A DNA stretch of 22,933 nucleotides from JAAYCI01 sp031548875 (GTDB lineage: Bacteria; Bacillota; Clostridia; Oscillospirales; Ruminococcaceae). Below are positions 1 to 7,819 of the stretch, piece by piece; the first letter of the stretch is position 1; each line of letters starts with the position of its first letter. Position numbers and translations under genes: made by a program. The notes beneath the pieces were generated by a model that was not told the DNA's origin, made no database searches, and was given only the letters and a program-made list of their open reading frames with translations. The DNA lies in assembly GCA_031548875.1 (NCBI GenBank), contig JAVBQQ010000080.1:1-22933 (forward strand). The letters are read 5' to 3'.

Positions 1-725
1 CCGCCCGGCTTCAGCACCCGCAGGTAGTCCCGTGCGATAGCCCGATAGAAGGCTAGCCCTTTTTCCCCGGCCACTAACGCACTACGCGGCTCGAAGCGCA
101 GTTCGGGTGCCAGCCCGGTGTATTCTTCCTCCGTCACATAGGGCGGGTTTGATACGATGAGGTCGAGCGATGCGTCGGGCAGTGTTTCATGATAGGCCAG
201 CGCGTCGGCCAGCACTGCGCACACCCGCCCCGTGCCATCGTCCAGCGCGTCCACGTTCTTTTGCAGCCAGCCAAACGCCGCCGCTTCCTTCTCCACCGCG
301 GCCACCCGCGCACCGGGCAACAGGGCGCCTAATCCCAGCGCAAGCGCGCCGCTGCCGGCGCACAGGTCCAACACCTCGGGGGCGGCCGCCCCGCCGGATG
401 GCTCCGCCTGAACTAGCGCTGCCGCCCACAGGCATACCTCTTCCGTCTCCGGGCGGGGAATGAGCACCCCCGGACCCACGGCGAGTTCCATATCCAAAAA
501 AGGCCATTTGCCCAGGATGTACTGCAGCGGCTCCCGCCCGACGCGGCGGCTGGCAAGCGCCTGCAGTGCCGCCCACTCACCCTCGTCCAACGTCTCCCGC
601 TCGAAACGGGTTGCACCGCACACATGGAAAAAAAGCAGGCCGGCCTCGTGGCCAGCCTCCTCTTCCTCGATGCCCGCGCCGCGCAGCATCTCTTTTATTT
701 GTTTGTATGCGTCCCGGCCGCTCAC
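1..725 (-). CDS. prmC: Peptide chain release factor N5-glutamine methyltransferase PrmC (3' end missing)
   Basis: Methylates the GGQ glutamine of peptide chain release factors in the cytoplasm using S-adenosylmethionine. The frame, read from the complement, gives about 241 residues before the window ends; the family is usually near 280, so only the C-terminus is missing. Visible are an N-terminal helical domain, the PRPETE segment at about residues 90-95, the SAM-binding LDLCAGSGALAL loop at about 119-130, and the catalytic NPPY motif at about 193-196. The chosen start is a GTG at 725 whose bases overlap the TGA of the upstream DUF1385 gene (GTGA), which implies translational coupling. DUF1385 next to prmC is a familiar pairing in Firmicutes, normally followed by prfA, which would lie outside this window. 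Motifs and context together make the call secure. Confidence 0.93.
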   Translation of the reverse strand, partial: MSGRDAYKQIKEMLRGAGIEEEEAGHEAGLLFFHVCGATRFERETLDEGEWAALQALASRRVGREPLQYILGKWPFLDMELAVGPGVLIPRPETEEVCLWAAALVQAEPSGGAAAPEVLDLCAGSGALALGLGALLPGARVAAVEKEAAAFGWLQKNVDALDDGTGRVCAVLADALAYHETLPDASLDLIVSNPPYVTEEEYTGLAPELRFEPRSALVAGEKGLAFYRAIARDYLRVLKPG

Positions 726-1654
726 CACTTGGCCTCGTCCGGTTGCTCTGGCAGCACCGGCTGCACGGCGGCAATGGCCACCTCGATCATCGAATCGTCC
801 GGCTCGCCGGTGGTCAATCGCTGCAGCCACAACCCCGGGGCGGACACCGCCCGCGTGACGGGGTTGTCATACCGGCCGGCCAGGCGGATGATCTCATACG
901 CCAGCGCCATTACCACAGGCAGCAGCAGGATCTTCAGCCCCACGCGCATCAGCGTGCCGCTCCAGGGTACAAGGCTGAACACCAGGATGGACACGATGAG
1001 CACAATGAGCAGGAAGCTGGTGCCACAGCGCGGGTGGAAGCGGCTGTGCCCGCGGATGTTCTCCACGCTCAACTCGTCCCCCGCCTCGTAGCAGCTGATG
1101 GTCTTGTGCTCGGCGCCGTGGTAGCGGAATACCCGGCGTATCTCCTTCATGTTGCGCACAAGCGCAAGGTAGCCCACAAACAAAGCGATCTTCAGGACGC
1201 CCTCGATGACCGTGCGCCATGCACCCAAATCCACAAACCGGCCGGCAAACCCCACGATGGCCGTGGGCAGCACCATGAACAGCACGATGGCCAACACCAC
1301 ACCCACGGCCGCCGCCGCACCCATGAACACCTTCATGCCCTTCTCGCCAAAATGTTTTTCCAGCCACAGGTCAAACTTGGAGGGTTCTTCCTCCTCCTCT
1401 TCCTCCCCCATTGAAAGCTCTGCACTGCGCATCATCGTCTGGTAGCCCATGATGATGGAGCTGAAAAAGCTGACGATGCCCCGCACAAGGGGCCATTTGG
1501 CCCAGGGGCGGCGGGCGCCTTCGTGCACCTCGGTGATGATATCGCCGTCCGGCTTGCGTACGGCCAGGCACCATTTGGCCGGGCCGTTCATCATCACGCC
1601 CTCCATCACGGCCTGGCCGCCCACGGTGGTTTTGAACTTGCTGCGTTTTGCCAT
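722..1654 (-). CDS. DUF1385 (YqhQ-like) membrane protein
   Basis: A 310-residue conserved membrane protein of unknown biochemical function, matching the DUF1385 family (B. subtilis YqhQ). The N-terminus has the family signature VGGQAVMEGVMMNGP at about residues 11-25. An acidic run of seven glutamates lies at about 84-90, followed by hydrophobic segments at about 107-137 and further ones toward the C-terminus. A conserved segment with YHGAEHKTISCYE and HPRCGTSF lies between them. The ATG at 1654 was chosen because the family signature begins ten residues later and a GGAG lies about 12 bases upstream; the longer open frame reaching 2098 runs into the kinase gene and is not supported. It overlaps prmC by 4 bases and starts 71 bases after the kinase stop. 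Confidence 0.92.
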   Translation of the reverse strand: MAKRSKFKTTVGGQAVMEGVMMNGPAKWCLAVRKPDGDIITEVHEGARRPWAKWPLVRGIVSFFSSIIMGYQTMMRSAELSMGEEEEEEEPSKFDLWLEKHFGEKGMKVFMGAAAAVGVVLAIVLFMVLPTAIVGFAGRFVDLGAWRTVIEGVLKIALFVGYLALVRNMKEIRRVFRYHGAEHKTISCYEAGDELSVENIRGHSRFHPRCGTSFLLIVLIVSILVFSLVPWSGTLMRVGLKILLLPVVMALAYEIIRLAGRYDNPVTRAVSAPGLWLQRLTTGEPDDSMIEVAIAAVQPVLPEQPDEAKW

Positions 1655-1725
1655 AGGTTGTTGTTTCTCCTTCGTGTGGGCGCATTTGCAAACGCCCCGG
1701 TTTCCCGTCCCCTCTGTTGCTGTCC

Positions 1726-3156
1726 TCAGCCGCTCTCTATATCCATCGGGAAGCGCAGTGTGACGACCGTTCCCCTGCCCGCTTCGCTCCGGATATCCAG
1801 CGAGCCCGAATGCCCCCGCATGATCTCGTCCACCACCGCAAGGCCGATGCCACTGCCCCGCTTGGCGCGCTTTCCCTTGTAGAACTTGGTCTTTACGTTT
1901 TCCAGGTCTTCGGGTGTGATGCCCTGTCCCTCGTCTGTTATAACGACGTAGGCGTCCTCGCCTTTCATCTGCACGTCCACGTTGATGGCGCCGCCCTTGT
2001 CCGAATACTTGAGCGCGTTGTCCAGCACATTCAGCAGCACCTGGCGCACCCGGTGCTTGTCCGCGCGCACGGGCACGGGCAGTTCCGGCGTCTCCCACGA
2101 GAGATTGAGCCCCATGTTCACGGCGCGCGGCACGGCCAGCAGCGCGGCGTCCTCCACCTCGGCGGCCAGGTCCAGCAGCTCTACCTTCAGCTCGCTGCCG
2201 CTCTGCATGCGCGAAAAGTCCAGCAGCTGCTCCACCATCTCGGACAGGCGGTCCGTCTCGCCCGCAATGATCTGCATGCCCCGCTGGAAGGCGGGGTCGG
2301 CGGGGTCGCGCAGGCGGCCCATCGTCTCCGTCCAGCCCTTGATGGAGGTGAGCGGGGTGCGCAGTTCGTGGCTCACCGAGGAGAGGAACTCGTTCTTCAT
2401 GCGCTCGGTGTCGCCCAGCTCTTCGGCCATATTGTTGATGGTCTTACACAGGCTGCCGATCTCATCCTCCGCGGTGATCTCGATGCGCGTATCAAAATCT
2501 CCCTGCGCGATGCGCGCGGCCGTGGCCTCCACATCCCGCAGCGGGTAGACGATCGAGCGGATGAAATAGGCGCCGGAGATGATGCTGGCCAGCACAATGA
2601 CGAGCAGGAAGACGACGGCGATGATGACTACGTTGCGCACGGCGAGGTCCACGCCGGACAGGCTTGTGACAAAGCGGATGGCCACTACGCCCTCCGAAGC
2701 GTAGGGCGCCAGCTTTGTGATGGCCATCACCCGTTCGCCGTTCTCGTTGCGGCCCACATACTTGCCGCCGGCGGTGTCGTACCGCAGCGCGGTGCTGATA
2801 TCGGGGGGCATCTCTTCCGTGGCCGTGGGTTGCACACCCGCCGAGGTAAGCACCACCCGCCCGCTCTCATCCACCAGCATCAGCTCGAACTGGGCCTTCT
2901 TCTCGAACTGTTCCACAGCCTTGATGAGGCCAAGCGCTTTTGCCTCGCTCGATTCCGCCTTGTACAGGCTGAGCTGTTTTTCCAGGTTGTTGAACTGGTC
3001 GCGGATGGCAAGATCGGCGTTCGTGTAATAGCCGGAGATGACGTTGGACAAAAAAATACCCACAGCCACAAGCACCACGGCCAGCGTGAAGAACAAGCTG
3101 CCGCGGAGCCAACGCTTGGTGATGGTTTTTGCCTTGTGGGTTCTATGCGTTGGCAC
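1726..3156 (-). CDS. Membrane sensor histidine kinase (two-component system)
   Basis: A 476-residue transmembrane kinase that should phosphorylate the response regulator encoded just upstream. Order of parts: TM helix at about residues 20-40, an extracytoplasmic sensor region of about 135 residues, TM helix at about 176-198, a HAMP-like linker at 199-250, then HisKA with the phospho-acceptor His263 in SVSHELRTPLTS. The ATPase domain has an N box (LLNVLDNALKYS, about 374-385), a G1 box DEGQGI (408-413) and a G2 box GSGIGLA (434-440). The GTG at 3156 was chosen because AGGAGA lies 9 bases upstream; upstream in-frame starts up to 3234 lack a ribosome binding site. The ligand is unknown; the layout resembles PhoR/VanS-like kinases. 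An unusual 233-base gap separates it from its regulator. Confidence 0.92.
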   Translation of the reverse strand: MPTHRTHKAKTITKRWLRGSLFFTLAVVLVAVGIFLSNVISGYYTNADLAIRDQFNNLEKQLSLYKAESSEAKALGLIKAVEQFEKKAQFELMLVDESGRVVLTSAGVQPTATEEMPPDISTALRYDTAGGKYVGRNENGERVMAITKLAPYASEGVVAIRFVTSLSGVDLAVRNVVIIAVVFLLVIVLASIISGAYFIRSIVYPLRDVEATAARIAQGDFDTRIEITAEDEIGSLCKTINNMAEELGDTERMKNEFLSSVSHELRTPLTSIKGWTETMGRLRDPADPAFQRGMQIIAGETDRLSEMVEQLLDFSRMQSGSELKVELLDLAAEVEDAALLAVPRAVNMGLNLSWETPELPVPVRADKHRVRQVLLNVLDNALKYSDKGGAINVDVQMKGEDAYVVITDEGQGITPEDLENVKTKFYKGKRAKRGSGIGLAVVDEIMRGHSGSLDIRSEAGRGTVVTLRFPMDIESG

Positions 3157-3280
3157 AGGGCCGGGTCTCCTTTCATAGGGCGGGTGGAGGGTGAATCCTC
3201 TGTGTCCGCATGAGTGTGTTTCAGACGGAGCCAAGGGTATCTGTTCGTTACAAGCGAGCGGTGTTCCACAGCACAGGTCT

Positions 3281-3305
3281 GGAGTTCACACAAAATGTGA
3301 ACTCC
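3281..3305. repeat. Perfect 10-bp inverted repeat between response regulator and kinase
   Basis: GGAGTTCACA at 3281-3290 and TGTGAACTCC at 3296-3305 are exact complements around a CAAAA spacer. The symmetry extends with GTCT (3277-3280) and AGAC (3310-3313), interrupted by four unpaired bases. No T-run follows on the minus strand, so it does not look like an intrinsic terminator. It could be an operator for a dimeric regulator (possibly the local response regulator) or an mRNA processing or stability hairpin that sets the regulator-to-kinase ratio. No convincing promoter was found between it and the kinase start. Confidence 0.6.
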
Positions 3306-3389
3306 CGGGAGACAGCAACAGCTCTGCGCAGAGGAATCCCGGTCACTTGTGCCGAACACGGCGTTTTGCAGGTCCAACACTCCGCCACC

Positions 3390-4088
3390 TTATGGGTTCC
3401 AGCGGTAGCCATAGCCCCACACGGTCAGGATGTGCTCCGGGCTGGAGGGCTTGTCCTCGATCTTCATGCGCAGGCGGCGGATGTTCACATCCACAATCTT
3501 CACATCGCCAAAGTAGTTTTCGCCCCACACGCCCTCCAGTATCTTCTCGCGCACAAGGGCGGTGCCGCTGTTGTGGAAGAACAGCTCCATAATCTGGAAC
3601 TCCACCTGTGTCAGGTCGATAGGTTGGCCATTTTTTAGCAGCATGCGGCTCTTTTCGTCCAACGTAAAGATGCCGCTGCTCAGCTTTCCTTCCTCACTGT
3701 TTGCCGCCTGGCTGCGGCCCACCCGGCGGCAGAGCGCCTCGATGCGGGCCTTCAGTTCGCTGATGGAGAAGGGCTTAGTCATGTAGTCGTCCGCGCCAAT
3801 GGACAACGCTTCTATCTTGTCCTTCTCCAGGCTCTTGGCGCTCAGCATCACGATGCCCACCATGGGCGAGACGCGCCGGATGTTCTCGCACAGCGAAAAA
3901 CCGTTCATGCCGGGCAGCATGATGTCGAGGATGGCACAATCGAAGCTGTCAGGGCTTTGGGAGAATATTTCCAGTGCTTCTTCGGCGCTGGGTGCTTCTA
4001 CCACCTCATAATCATCGGCCATGCGCAGGTTGAGTGCGATCAACTCCCGGATGGAACTCTCGTCTTCCACAACCAAAATCTTCTTCAT
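3390..4088 (-). CDS. OmpR/PhoB-family response regulator
   Basis: A 232-residue DNA-binding transcription regulator, the partner of the downstream histidine kinase. The receiver domain (about 1-118) shows the acidic pair E8/D9, the phospho-acceptor Asp55 in AILDIMLPG, Ser83 in the conserved Ser/Thr position, and Lys105 in TKPF. The C-terminal winged-helix domain (about 135-232) contains LTQVEFQIMELFF, VREKILEGVWG and the closing VDVNIRRLRMKIE and VWGYGYRW segments typical of OmpR-type regulators. The ATG at 4088 matches the family start (MKKILVVEDE); a GGAGAGGA lies about 12 bases upstream. It follows the lipoprotein stop by 28 bases and so is probably co-transcribed with it. Target genes cannot be read from the sequence. 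Confidence 0.95.
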   Translation of the reverse strand: MKKILVVEDESSIRELIALNLRMADDYEVVEAPSAEEALEIFSQSPDSFDCAILDIMLPGMNGFSLCENIRRVSPMVGIVMLSAKSLEKDKIEALSIGADDYMTKPFSISELKARIEALCRRVGRSQAANSEEGKLSSGIFTLDEKSRMLLKNGQPIDLTQVEFQIMELFFHNSGTALVREKILEGVWGENYFGDVKIVDVNIRRLRMKIEDKPSSPEHILTVWGYGYRWNP

Positions 4089-4116
4089 AGTAGCCGCTCA
4101 TCCTCTCCAAAAAGCA

Positions 4117-5445
4117 TCAGCCCAGTTCTACGGGCTGTATCTGCATCTGTTCCGTCAGTGTGAGCGAACTCGAAAGCGTCAGGTAGGCGCTCGAGATGGG
4201 CGAGATGAGCAGCGCGTCCCCGGGGGGCGTCTGGTCGGCTTCCAGGATCTGCAGACGCATCAATGTGCGCCCCGTCTCCTCGTCCTCGATGCGCCACTCG
4301 CCCTCGTTCAACCCGTCGGCCACGCGCACGGCGGGCGCGTCCTGTCCGTCCTCCAGCAGCCACGCCTCCGGCAGGCGGATGTACACCCCGCGGTCGGAAT
4401 CCAGGATACCCGCCTGGCGCACCACCGGCGTTTCCTGCGTAAAGTCCATCCACTTCACAAACTCGAGGTTTTTGTCCCCTTTCCGCGTGTGGATAGGGTC
4501 TTTGCCCATGCGCTGGGGAATCTCCACAATGCCGTCCGCGTCGATATCCTGCGATTTGAGAAGCGGGTTCGCGCGGGCCGTCTCACCCAGCAGGGCATCG
4601 ATGCCCTTCGCATCAGACACGACGAAGAAATGGTCGCCCGAATAGTAGATGATCTGGCTGGAGAGTTGATCGTCGCCGGTCTTGCAGTCGGCAATGATCA
4701 GCCGTTCGCCCTCGGGGCCGGCACTGGGGTACAGCCCCACACAGGACACAAAATTGGCCCCCAACGCCACCGGCTTCTGTGCAAAGTCGAACGCGCCGTC
4801 CACCGCAGACACATACTGTAAAAACATGCCCTTTACATTGTCGTCGGGCGAGACGATGACCAGGTCCTTGGCCCCGCTGCCCGTGAAATCTTCCAGCTCA
4901 TAGCGCGAATAGGCCGTGCGGTACAGCGCTTCCAATATGCCGCCCTTGTACTGGTACAGCATAAAGATCTTACTGCTCAGGTTGGCGTTGGCATAGCCCA
5001 CGATGAGCTGCTGCGTGCCATCCTGCAACAGGTCGGCCACATCCAGCGAGGCCACCTCGCCCGCCTGGCCCTCGATGTCCTGCACCACCCGCCACTCGCC
5101 CTCCGCCTGTTCCAGCACCGCCACGTACACATTGGTGCTGCGGTCCAGCGCCGTGGAGTTGGGCAGGGCATACACAAGCACCGCCTCCTCCACGCCGTTG
5201 CCATCCAGGTCGGCCATAACGAGGGGGCTTCTCCAGTCGCCCTCTTTGGGGTATTTATACTCAGGCTGCTCGCCCACATGCTGGGCCAGCGCCTTCTGTA
5301 CCTCGCCCTGCCCCTGCCCCAGGGCCGGGGCATGCAGCAGGTCGTTCATATTTTGCATGCCAAAGGGCGCGCAGCCGGCCAGCAGCAACAGCCCGCAACA
5401 CAGCAGGCTCAACAGCCCTTTTGCGTTCGTTCGCAATGCCAGCAC
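4117..5445 (-). CDS. FG-GAP/VCBS-like repeat lipoprotein, first gene of a two-component operon
   Basis: A 442-residue predicted lipoprotein of unknown function. The signal peptide has a basic start (RTNAK), a long hydrophobic core and the lipobox LLAGC at about residues 21-25, so it should be anchored to the outer face of the membrane. The body contains repeated segments of the type VMADLDGNGVEEAVLVY and LDVADLLQDGTQQLIVGYAN, then DFTGSGAKDLVIVS and DIDADGIVEIPQ. These resemble Asp/Gly-rich FG-GAP/VCBS beta-propeller blades that often bind calcium. The GTG at 5445 is preceded by AGGAGG only four bases away; a TTG three codons later is the alternative. The gene has a strong promoter (5488-5516) and leads directly into a response regulator and kinase, so a role as an accessory surface sensor is plausible but inferred. 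Confidence 0.85.
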   Translation of the reverse strand: MLALRTNAKGLLSLLCCGLLLLAGCAPFGMQNMNDLLHAPALGQGQGEVQKALAQHVGEQPEYKYPKEGDWRSPLVMADLDGNGVEEAVLVYALPNSTALDRSTNVYVAVLEQAEGEWRVVQDIEGQAGEVASLDVADLLQDGTQQLIVGYANANLSSKIFMLYQYKGGILEALYRTAYSRYELEDFTGSGAKDLVIVSPDDNVKGMFLQYVSAVDGAFDFAQKPVALGANFVSCVGLYPSAGPEGERLIIADCKTGDDQLSSQIIYYSGDHFFVVSDAKGIDALLGETARANPLLKSQDIDADGIVEIPQRMGKDPIHTRKGDKNLEFVKWMDFTQETPVVRQAGILDSDRGVYIRLPEAWLLEDGQDAPAVRVADGLNEGEWRIEDEETGRTLMRLQILEADQTPPGDALLISPISSAYLTLSSSLTLTEQMQIQPVELG

Positions 5446-5464
5446 AGCACCTCCTTCGCTTGCA

Positions 5465-5482
5465 GGACGGCTATTGCCGTCC
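5465..5482 (-). promoter_or_regulatory. Hairpin at the 5' end of the lipoprotein-TCS mRNA
   Basis: GGACGGC at 5465-5471 and GCCGTCC at 5476-5482 are a perfect 7-bp inverted repeat with a TATT loop (AATA on the minus strand). It lies just after the -10 box and before the ribosome binding site, so the expected transcript would begin at or within it. It may be a 5' stabilising stem or an operator overlapping the start site; the sequence does not decide. Confidence 0.5.
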
Positions 5483-5487
5483 CCGCT

Positions 5488-5516
5488 ATTTTACCACCAA
5501 ACAGTTGGAATGGCAA
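5488..5516 (-). promoter_or_regulatory. Sigma-70-type promoter for the lipoprotein/response regulator/kinase operon
   Basis: Read on the minus strand: -35 TTGCCA (5516-5511), 17-base spacer, -10 TAAAAT (5493-5488). Both boxes are one mismatch from consensus and the spacing is optimal. It lies about 45 bases upstream of the GTG start at 5445. Confidence 0.8.
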
Positions 5517-5570
5517 ATAGCGGGCGGGCGTCTGAAAGTAACGCCGCCAGTGCAAATCCGACCTGTTTTG

Positions 5571-5600
5571 TTGGCATAGCCACTTGAAATATTGTATACT
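5571..5600 (+). promoter_or_regulatory. Sigma-70-type promoter for trxB, with an overlapping dyad
   Basis: The -35 TTGGCA (5571-5576) and -10 TATACT (5595-5600) are separated by 18 bases. A small dyad, TTGTA-TACT-TACAA (5592-5605), covers the -10 box and could be an operator. The predicted transcript has a leader of about 105 bases before trxB. Confidence 0.75.
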
Positions 5601-5620
5601 TACAACACAATAAGAAAGGA

Positions 5621-5694
5621 TACACCTCCGCAGTGTACAAAATTTGAAAACCGCAGTTGCCCACAGTGCAACTGTAACCGCCCGTGAATACGGG
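5621..5694 (+). repeat. Three short hairpins in the trxB leader
   Basis: The leader carries three consecutive inverted repeats: TACAC/GTGTA (5621-5637, 7-base loop), CAGTTGC/GCAACTG (5654-5674, 7-base loop) and CCCGT/ACGGG (5681-5694, 4-base loop). The last ends just before the ribosome binding site AAAGGG at 5699-5704. No T-run follows any of them and no known riboswitch was recognised. They could affect stability or translation of the trxB message; each alone is weak. Confidence 0.4.
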
Positions 5695-5711
5695 CCAGAA
5701 AGGGCACCCAT

Positions 5712-6653
5712 ATGACAGACTTACTGGTTGTCGGCGCCGGGCCCGCAGGTCTCACTGCCGCCATCTACGCAGCCCGCGCTGGGCTGTCGGTCATCGTGTT
5801 CGATAAAAATGCCTACGGCGGGCAGATCTCCCTCACCAGTGAGGTGGATAACTATCCTGGCCTGCAAGGGGTGGACGGTGTGGACTTTGCCAACAACCTG
5901 TACACCCACGCCACCTCCCAGGGGGCGGAGGTGCGCTTTGAAGCGGTGCAGGGCGTGGAACTGGACGGCGAGGTGAAACGCCTCACTACCCCGGGGCGCG
6001 TGTACGAGGGGCGCACGGTCATCCTGGCGGGCGGCGTGCGCCGGCGCATGCTGGGCGTGCCCGGCGAAGAACGCTTCGCCGGCAAGGGTGTGTCCTTCTG
6101 CGCCACCTGCGACGCCTCCTTCTTCCGCGGCGGCACGGTGGCCATTGTGGGCGGGGGCGACACCGCCCTCACCGACGCGCTCTTCCTCAGCAACAACTGC
6201 AAAAAAGTGTATCGTATCCACCGGCGGGACACCTTCCGCGCCGCGCACGTGAAACAGACGGCCGTGCGTGCGCGCGGCAATGTGGAGCTGCTGCTGGACA
6301 GCCGGCTCACCGCTATCGAAGGGGATGAAAAGGTGCGTGGCTGCCGCGTGGCCACGCCGGACGGCGAACGTTCGCTGCCGGTGGACGGTGTTTTCGTCGC
6401 CATCGGCCTCGAGCCGGAAACCTCGTTGTACCACGACCTTCTGCCCCTCGACATCGAGGGCTATGTGGACGCCGGCGAAGACTGCGCCACCCCACTGCCC
6501 GGCGTGTGGGTGGCGGGCGACCTGCGAAAAAAACCGCTGCGGCAGATCGTTACCGCCGCGGCCGACGGCGCTGTGGCGGCCGTGGCCGCCGCCGAATACT
6601 GCGCCGCATCCGACGAACACCTGTGCGGGGTGCAGCTGCGCCCCATGCAGTAA
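5712..6653 (+). CDS. trxB: Thioredoxin-disulfide reductase (TrxB family)
   Basis: A 313-residue FAD flavoprotein that passes electrons from NAD(P)H to thioredoxin in the cytoplasm. The FAD-binding GAGPAG is at residues 8-13, and the redox-active pair C130/C133 lies in FCATCDASFF, matching the family CATC motif. The nucleotide-binding GGGDTA is at 147-152 with the basic HRRDTFRA segment after it, consistent with NADPH preference. The C-terminal FAD motif VWVAGDL precedes RQIVTAAADGAVAA. Length is normal for the family. The ATG at 5712 is 7 bases after AAAGGG. It is followed by a KamA-family radical SAM gene after 37 bases, so the two probably share one transcript. A ferredoxin- or thioredoxin-like partner is not encoded here. 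Confidence 0.93.
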   Translation: MTDLLVVGAGPAGLTAAIYAARAGLSVIVFDKNAYGGQISLTSEVDNYPGLQGVDGVDFANNLYTHATSQGAEVRFEAVQGVELDGEVKRLTTPGRVYEGRTVILAGGVRRRMLGVPGEERFAGKGVSFCATCDASFFRGGTVAIVGGGDTALTDALFLSNNCKKVYRIHRRDTFRAAHVKQTAVRARGNVELLLDSRLTAIEGDEKVRGCRVATPDGERSLPVDGVFVAIGLEPETSLYHDLLPLDIEGYVDAGEDCATPLPGVWVAGDLRKKPLRQIVTAAADGAVAAVAAAEYCAASDEHLCGVQLRPMQ

Positions 6654-6690
6654 CCGCCACACAACAAAACCCTGGGGGAAACGACAAAAC

Positions 6691-7794
6691 ATGAGCTGGC
6701 AAACAGAGCTTTCGCAAAACTATACCCGCGTGCAGGACCTGCTGCCCCATATACAGATGGCCGATGACGAACGCCGCCAGATGGAGGAGCTGCTGCAGCG
6801 CTTCCCCATGTCCGTTACACCCTATTACCTCTCTCTCATCAATTGGGATGACCCAGACGACCCCATCCGCCGCATGAGCATCCCCTCGCTGGAAGAGACG
6901 GACGCCGCCGGCCGGTTCGACACGAGCGGCGAAGCGGAGAACACGGTGCTCACCGGCGTGCAGCACAAATACGCCCAAACGGCCATGGTTCTGTCTACCA
7001 ACCAGTGCGCCATGTACTGCCGCCACTGCTTCCGCCGGCGGTTGGTGGGCACTTCGGACGAAGAGGTGGCCGCCCATTTCGAGGAGATGCGCGCCTACGT
7101 ACAGCAGCATACCGAGATTACCAACGTGCTTCTTTCGGGCGGCGACGCACTGCTGAACGAGAACACCCGGCTGGAGAAGTTGCTCTCGCTGTTTGCCGAC
7201 ATCCCGCATCTGGACGCCATCCGCGTCGCCAGCCGCACGCCGGTCGTCTTCCCCGCGCGCATCACGGACGACGACGCCCTCATCGCTATATTAGAGCGAT
7301 ACAACTCGAAAAAACAGCTTATATTCATCACCCATTTTAACCACCCGCGTGAACTGACAAGCGCGTCGCTGGCCGCCCTGCGACGGGTGCGGCAGCTTGC
7401 CATCCCTGTGAAGAACCAGGCGGTGCTGTTGCGCGGCGTGAACGACGACCCCGACACGCTGGCCGCCCTGCTGCGGGGGCTGGTGGCCGCGGGCGTGGAG
7501 CCGTACTATCTGTTCCAGTGCAGGCCGGTGGCAGGCGTACAGGCGCGCTTCCAGGTTCCGCTGGCCGCCGGCTGGCAGGTGGTGAACGAAGCCAAGGCCC
7601 GCCAGAGCGGCCTGGGCAAGGCCTTCCGCTACTGCCTCTCCCACACAACGGGCAAGGTGGAGATTCTGGGCCCCGCCGCAGACGGGAAGGAAGGCGAGAT
7701 GCTCTTCCAGTACCACGAAGCCCACGACGCAAGCCTTCTGGGCCGCCTGTTCACGCAGAAGCTGGCGCCCGGCCAGGCCTGGCTGGCGGACTGA
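6691..7794 (+). CDS. KamA-family radical SAM protein (lysine 2,3-aminomutase-like)
   Basis: A 367-residue radical SAM enzyme related to lysine 2,3-aminomutase. The CxxxCxxC cluster motif is visible as C106, C110 and C113 (CAMYCRHCFRR), followed by the SAM-binding SGGD at 149-152. The segment YYLFQCRPVAGVQARFQVPL at about 272-291 and SHTTGKVEILG at about 317-327 are typical of KamA relatives; Lys322 in the latter is the likely PLP-binding lysine by family analogy. It is shorter than classical KamA (a little over 400 residues), so it is probably a different subfamily and the substrate amino acid is not certain. The ATG at 6691 follows a GGGGG ribosome binding site at a rather long distance. Pairing with trxB may reflect electron supply, but that is inference. 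Confidence 0.88.
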   Translation: MSWQTELSQNYTRVQDLLPHIQMADDERRQMEELLQRFPMSVTPYYLSLINWDDPDDPIRRMSIPSLEETDAAGRFDTSGEAENTVLTGVQHKYAQTAMVLSTNQCAMYCRHCFRRRLVGTSDEEVAAHFEEMRAYVQQHTEITNVLLSGGDALLNENTRLEKLLSLFADIPHLDAIRVASRTPVVFPARITDDDALIAILERYNSKKQLIFITHFNHPRELTSASLAALRRVRQLAIPVKNQAVLLRGVNDDPDTLAALLRGLVAAGVEPYYLFQCRPVAGVQARFQVPLAAGWQVVNEAKARQSGLGKAFRYCLSHTTGKVEILGPAADGKEGEMLFQYHEAHDASLLGRLFTQKLAPGQAWLAD

Positions 7795-7819
7795 ATGCGC
7801 CTCTGCCCGCAATGTAAGC

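Noticed and set aside
1679..1698. Short GGGCG/CGCCC inverted repeat between the kinase and DUF1385 genes as a terminator.
   Set aside because: The stem is only five pairs with a 10-base loop and no T-run on the minus strand.
1717..3213. A 498-codon plus-strand open frame antisense to the kinase.
   Set aside because: His/Gln/Arg-rich translation typical of an antisense shadow; the kinase motifs on the minus strand are complete.
3157..3234. A longer kinase start at TTG 3234.
   Set aside because: No ribosome binding site there, and the extra residues (rich in His and Pro) do not look like a kinase N-terminus; GTG 3156 has AGGAGA.
5721..6692. A 323-codon minus-strand frame opposite trxB.
   Set aside because: Shadow of trxB; no motifs and no ribosome binding site.
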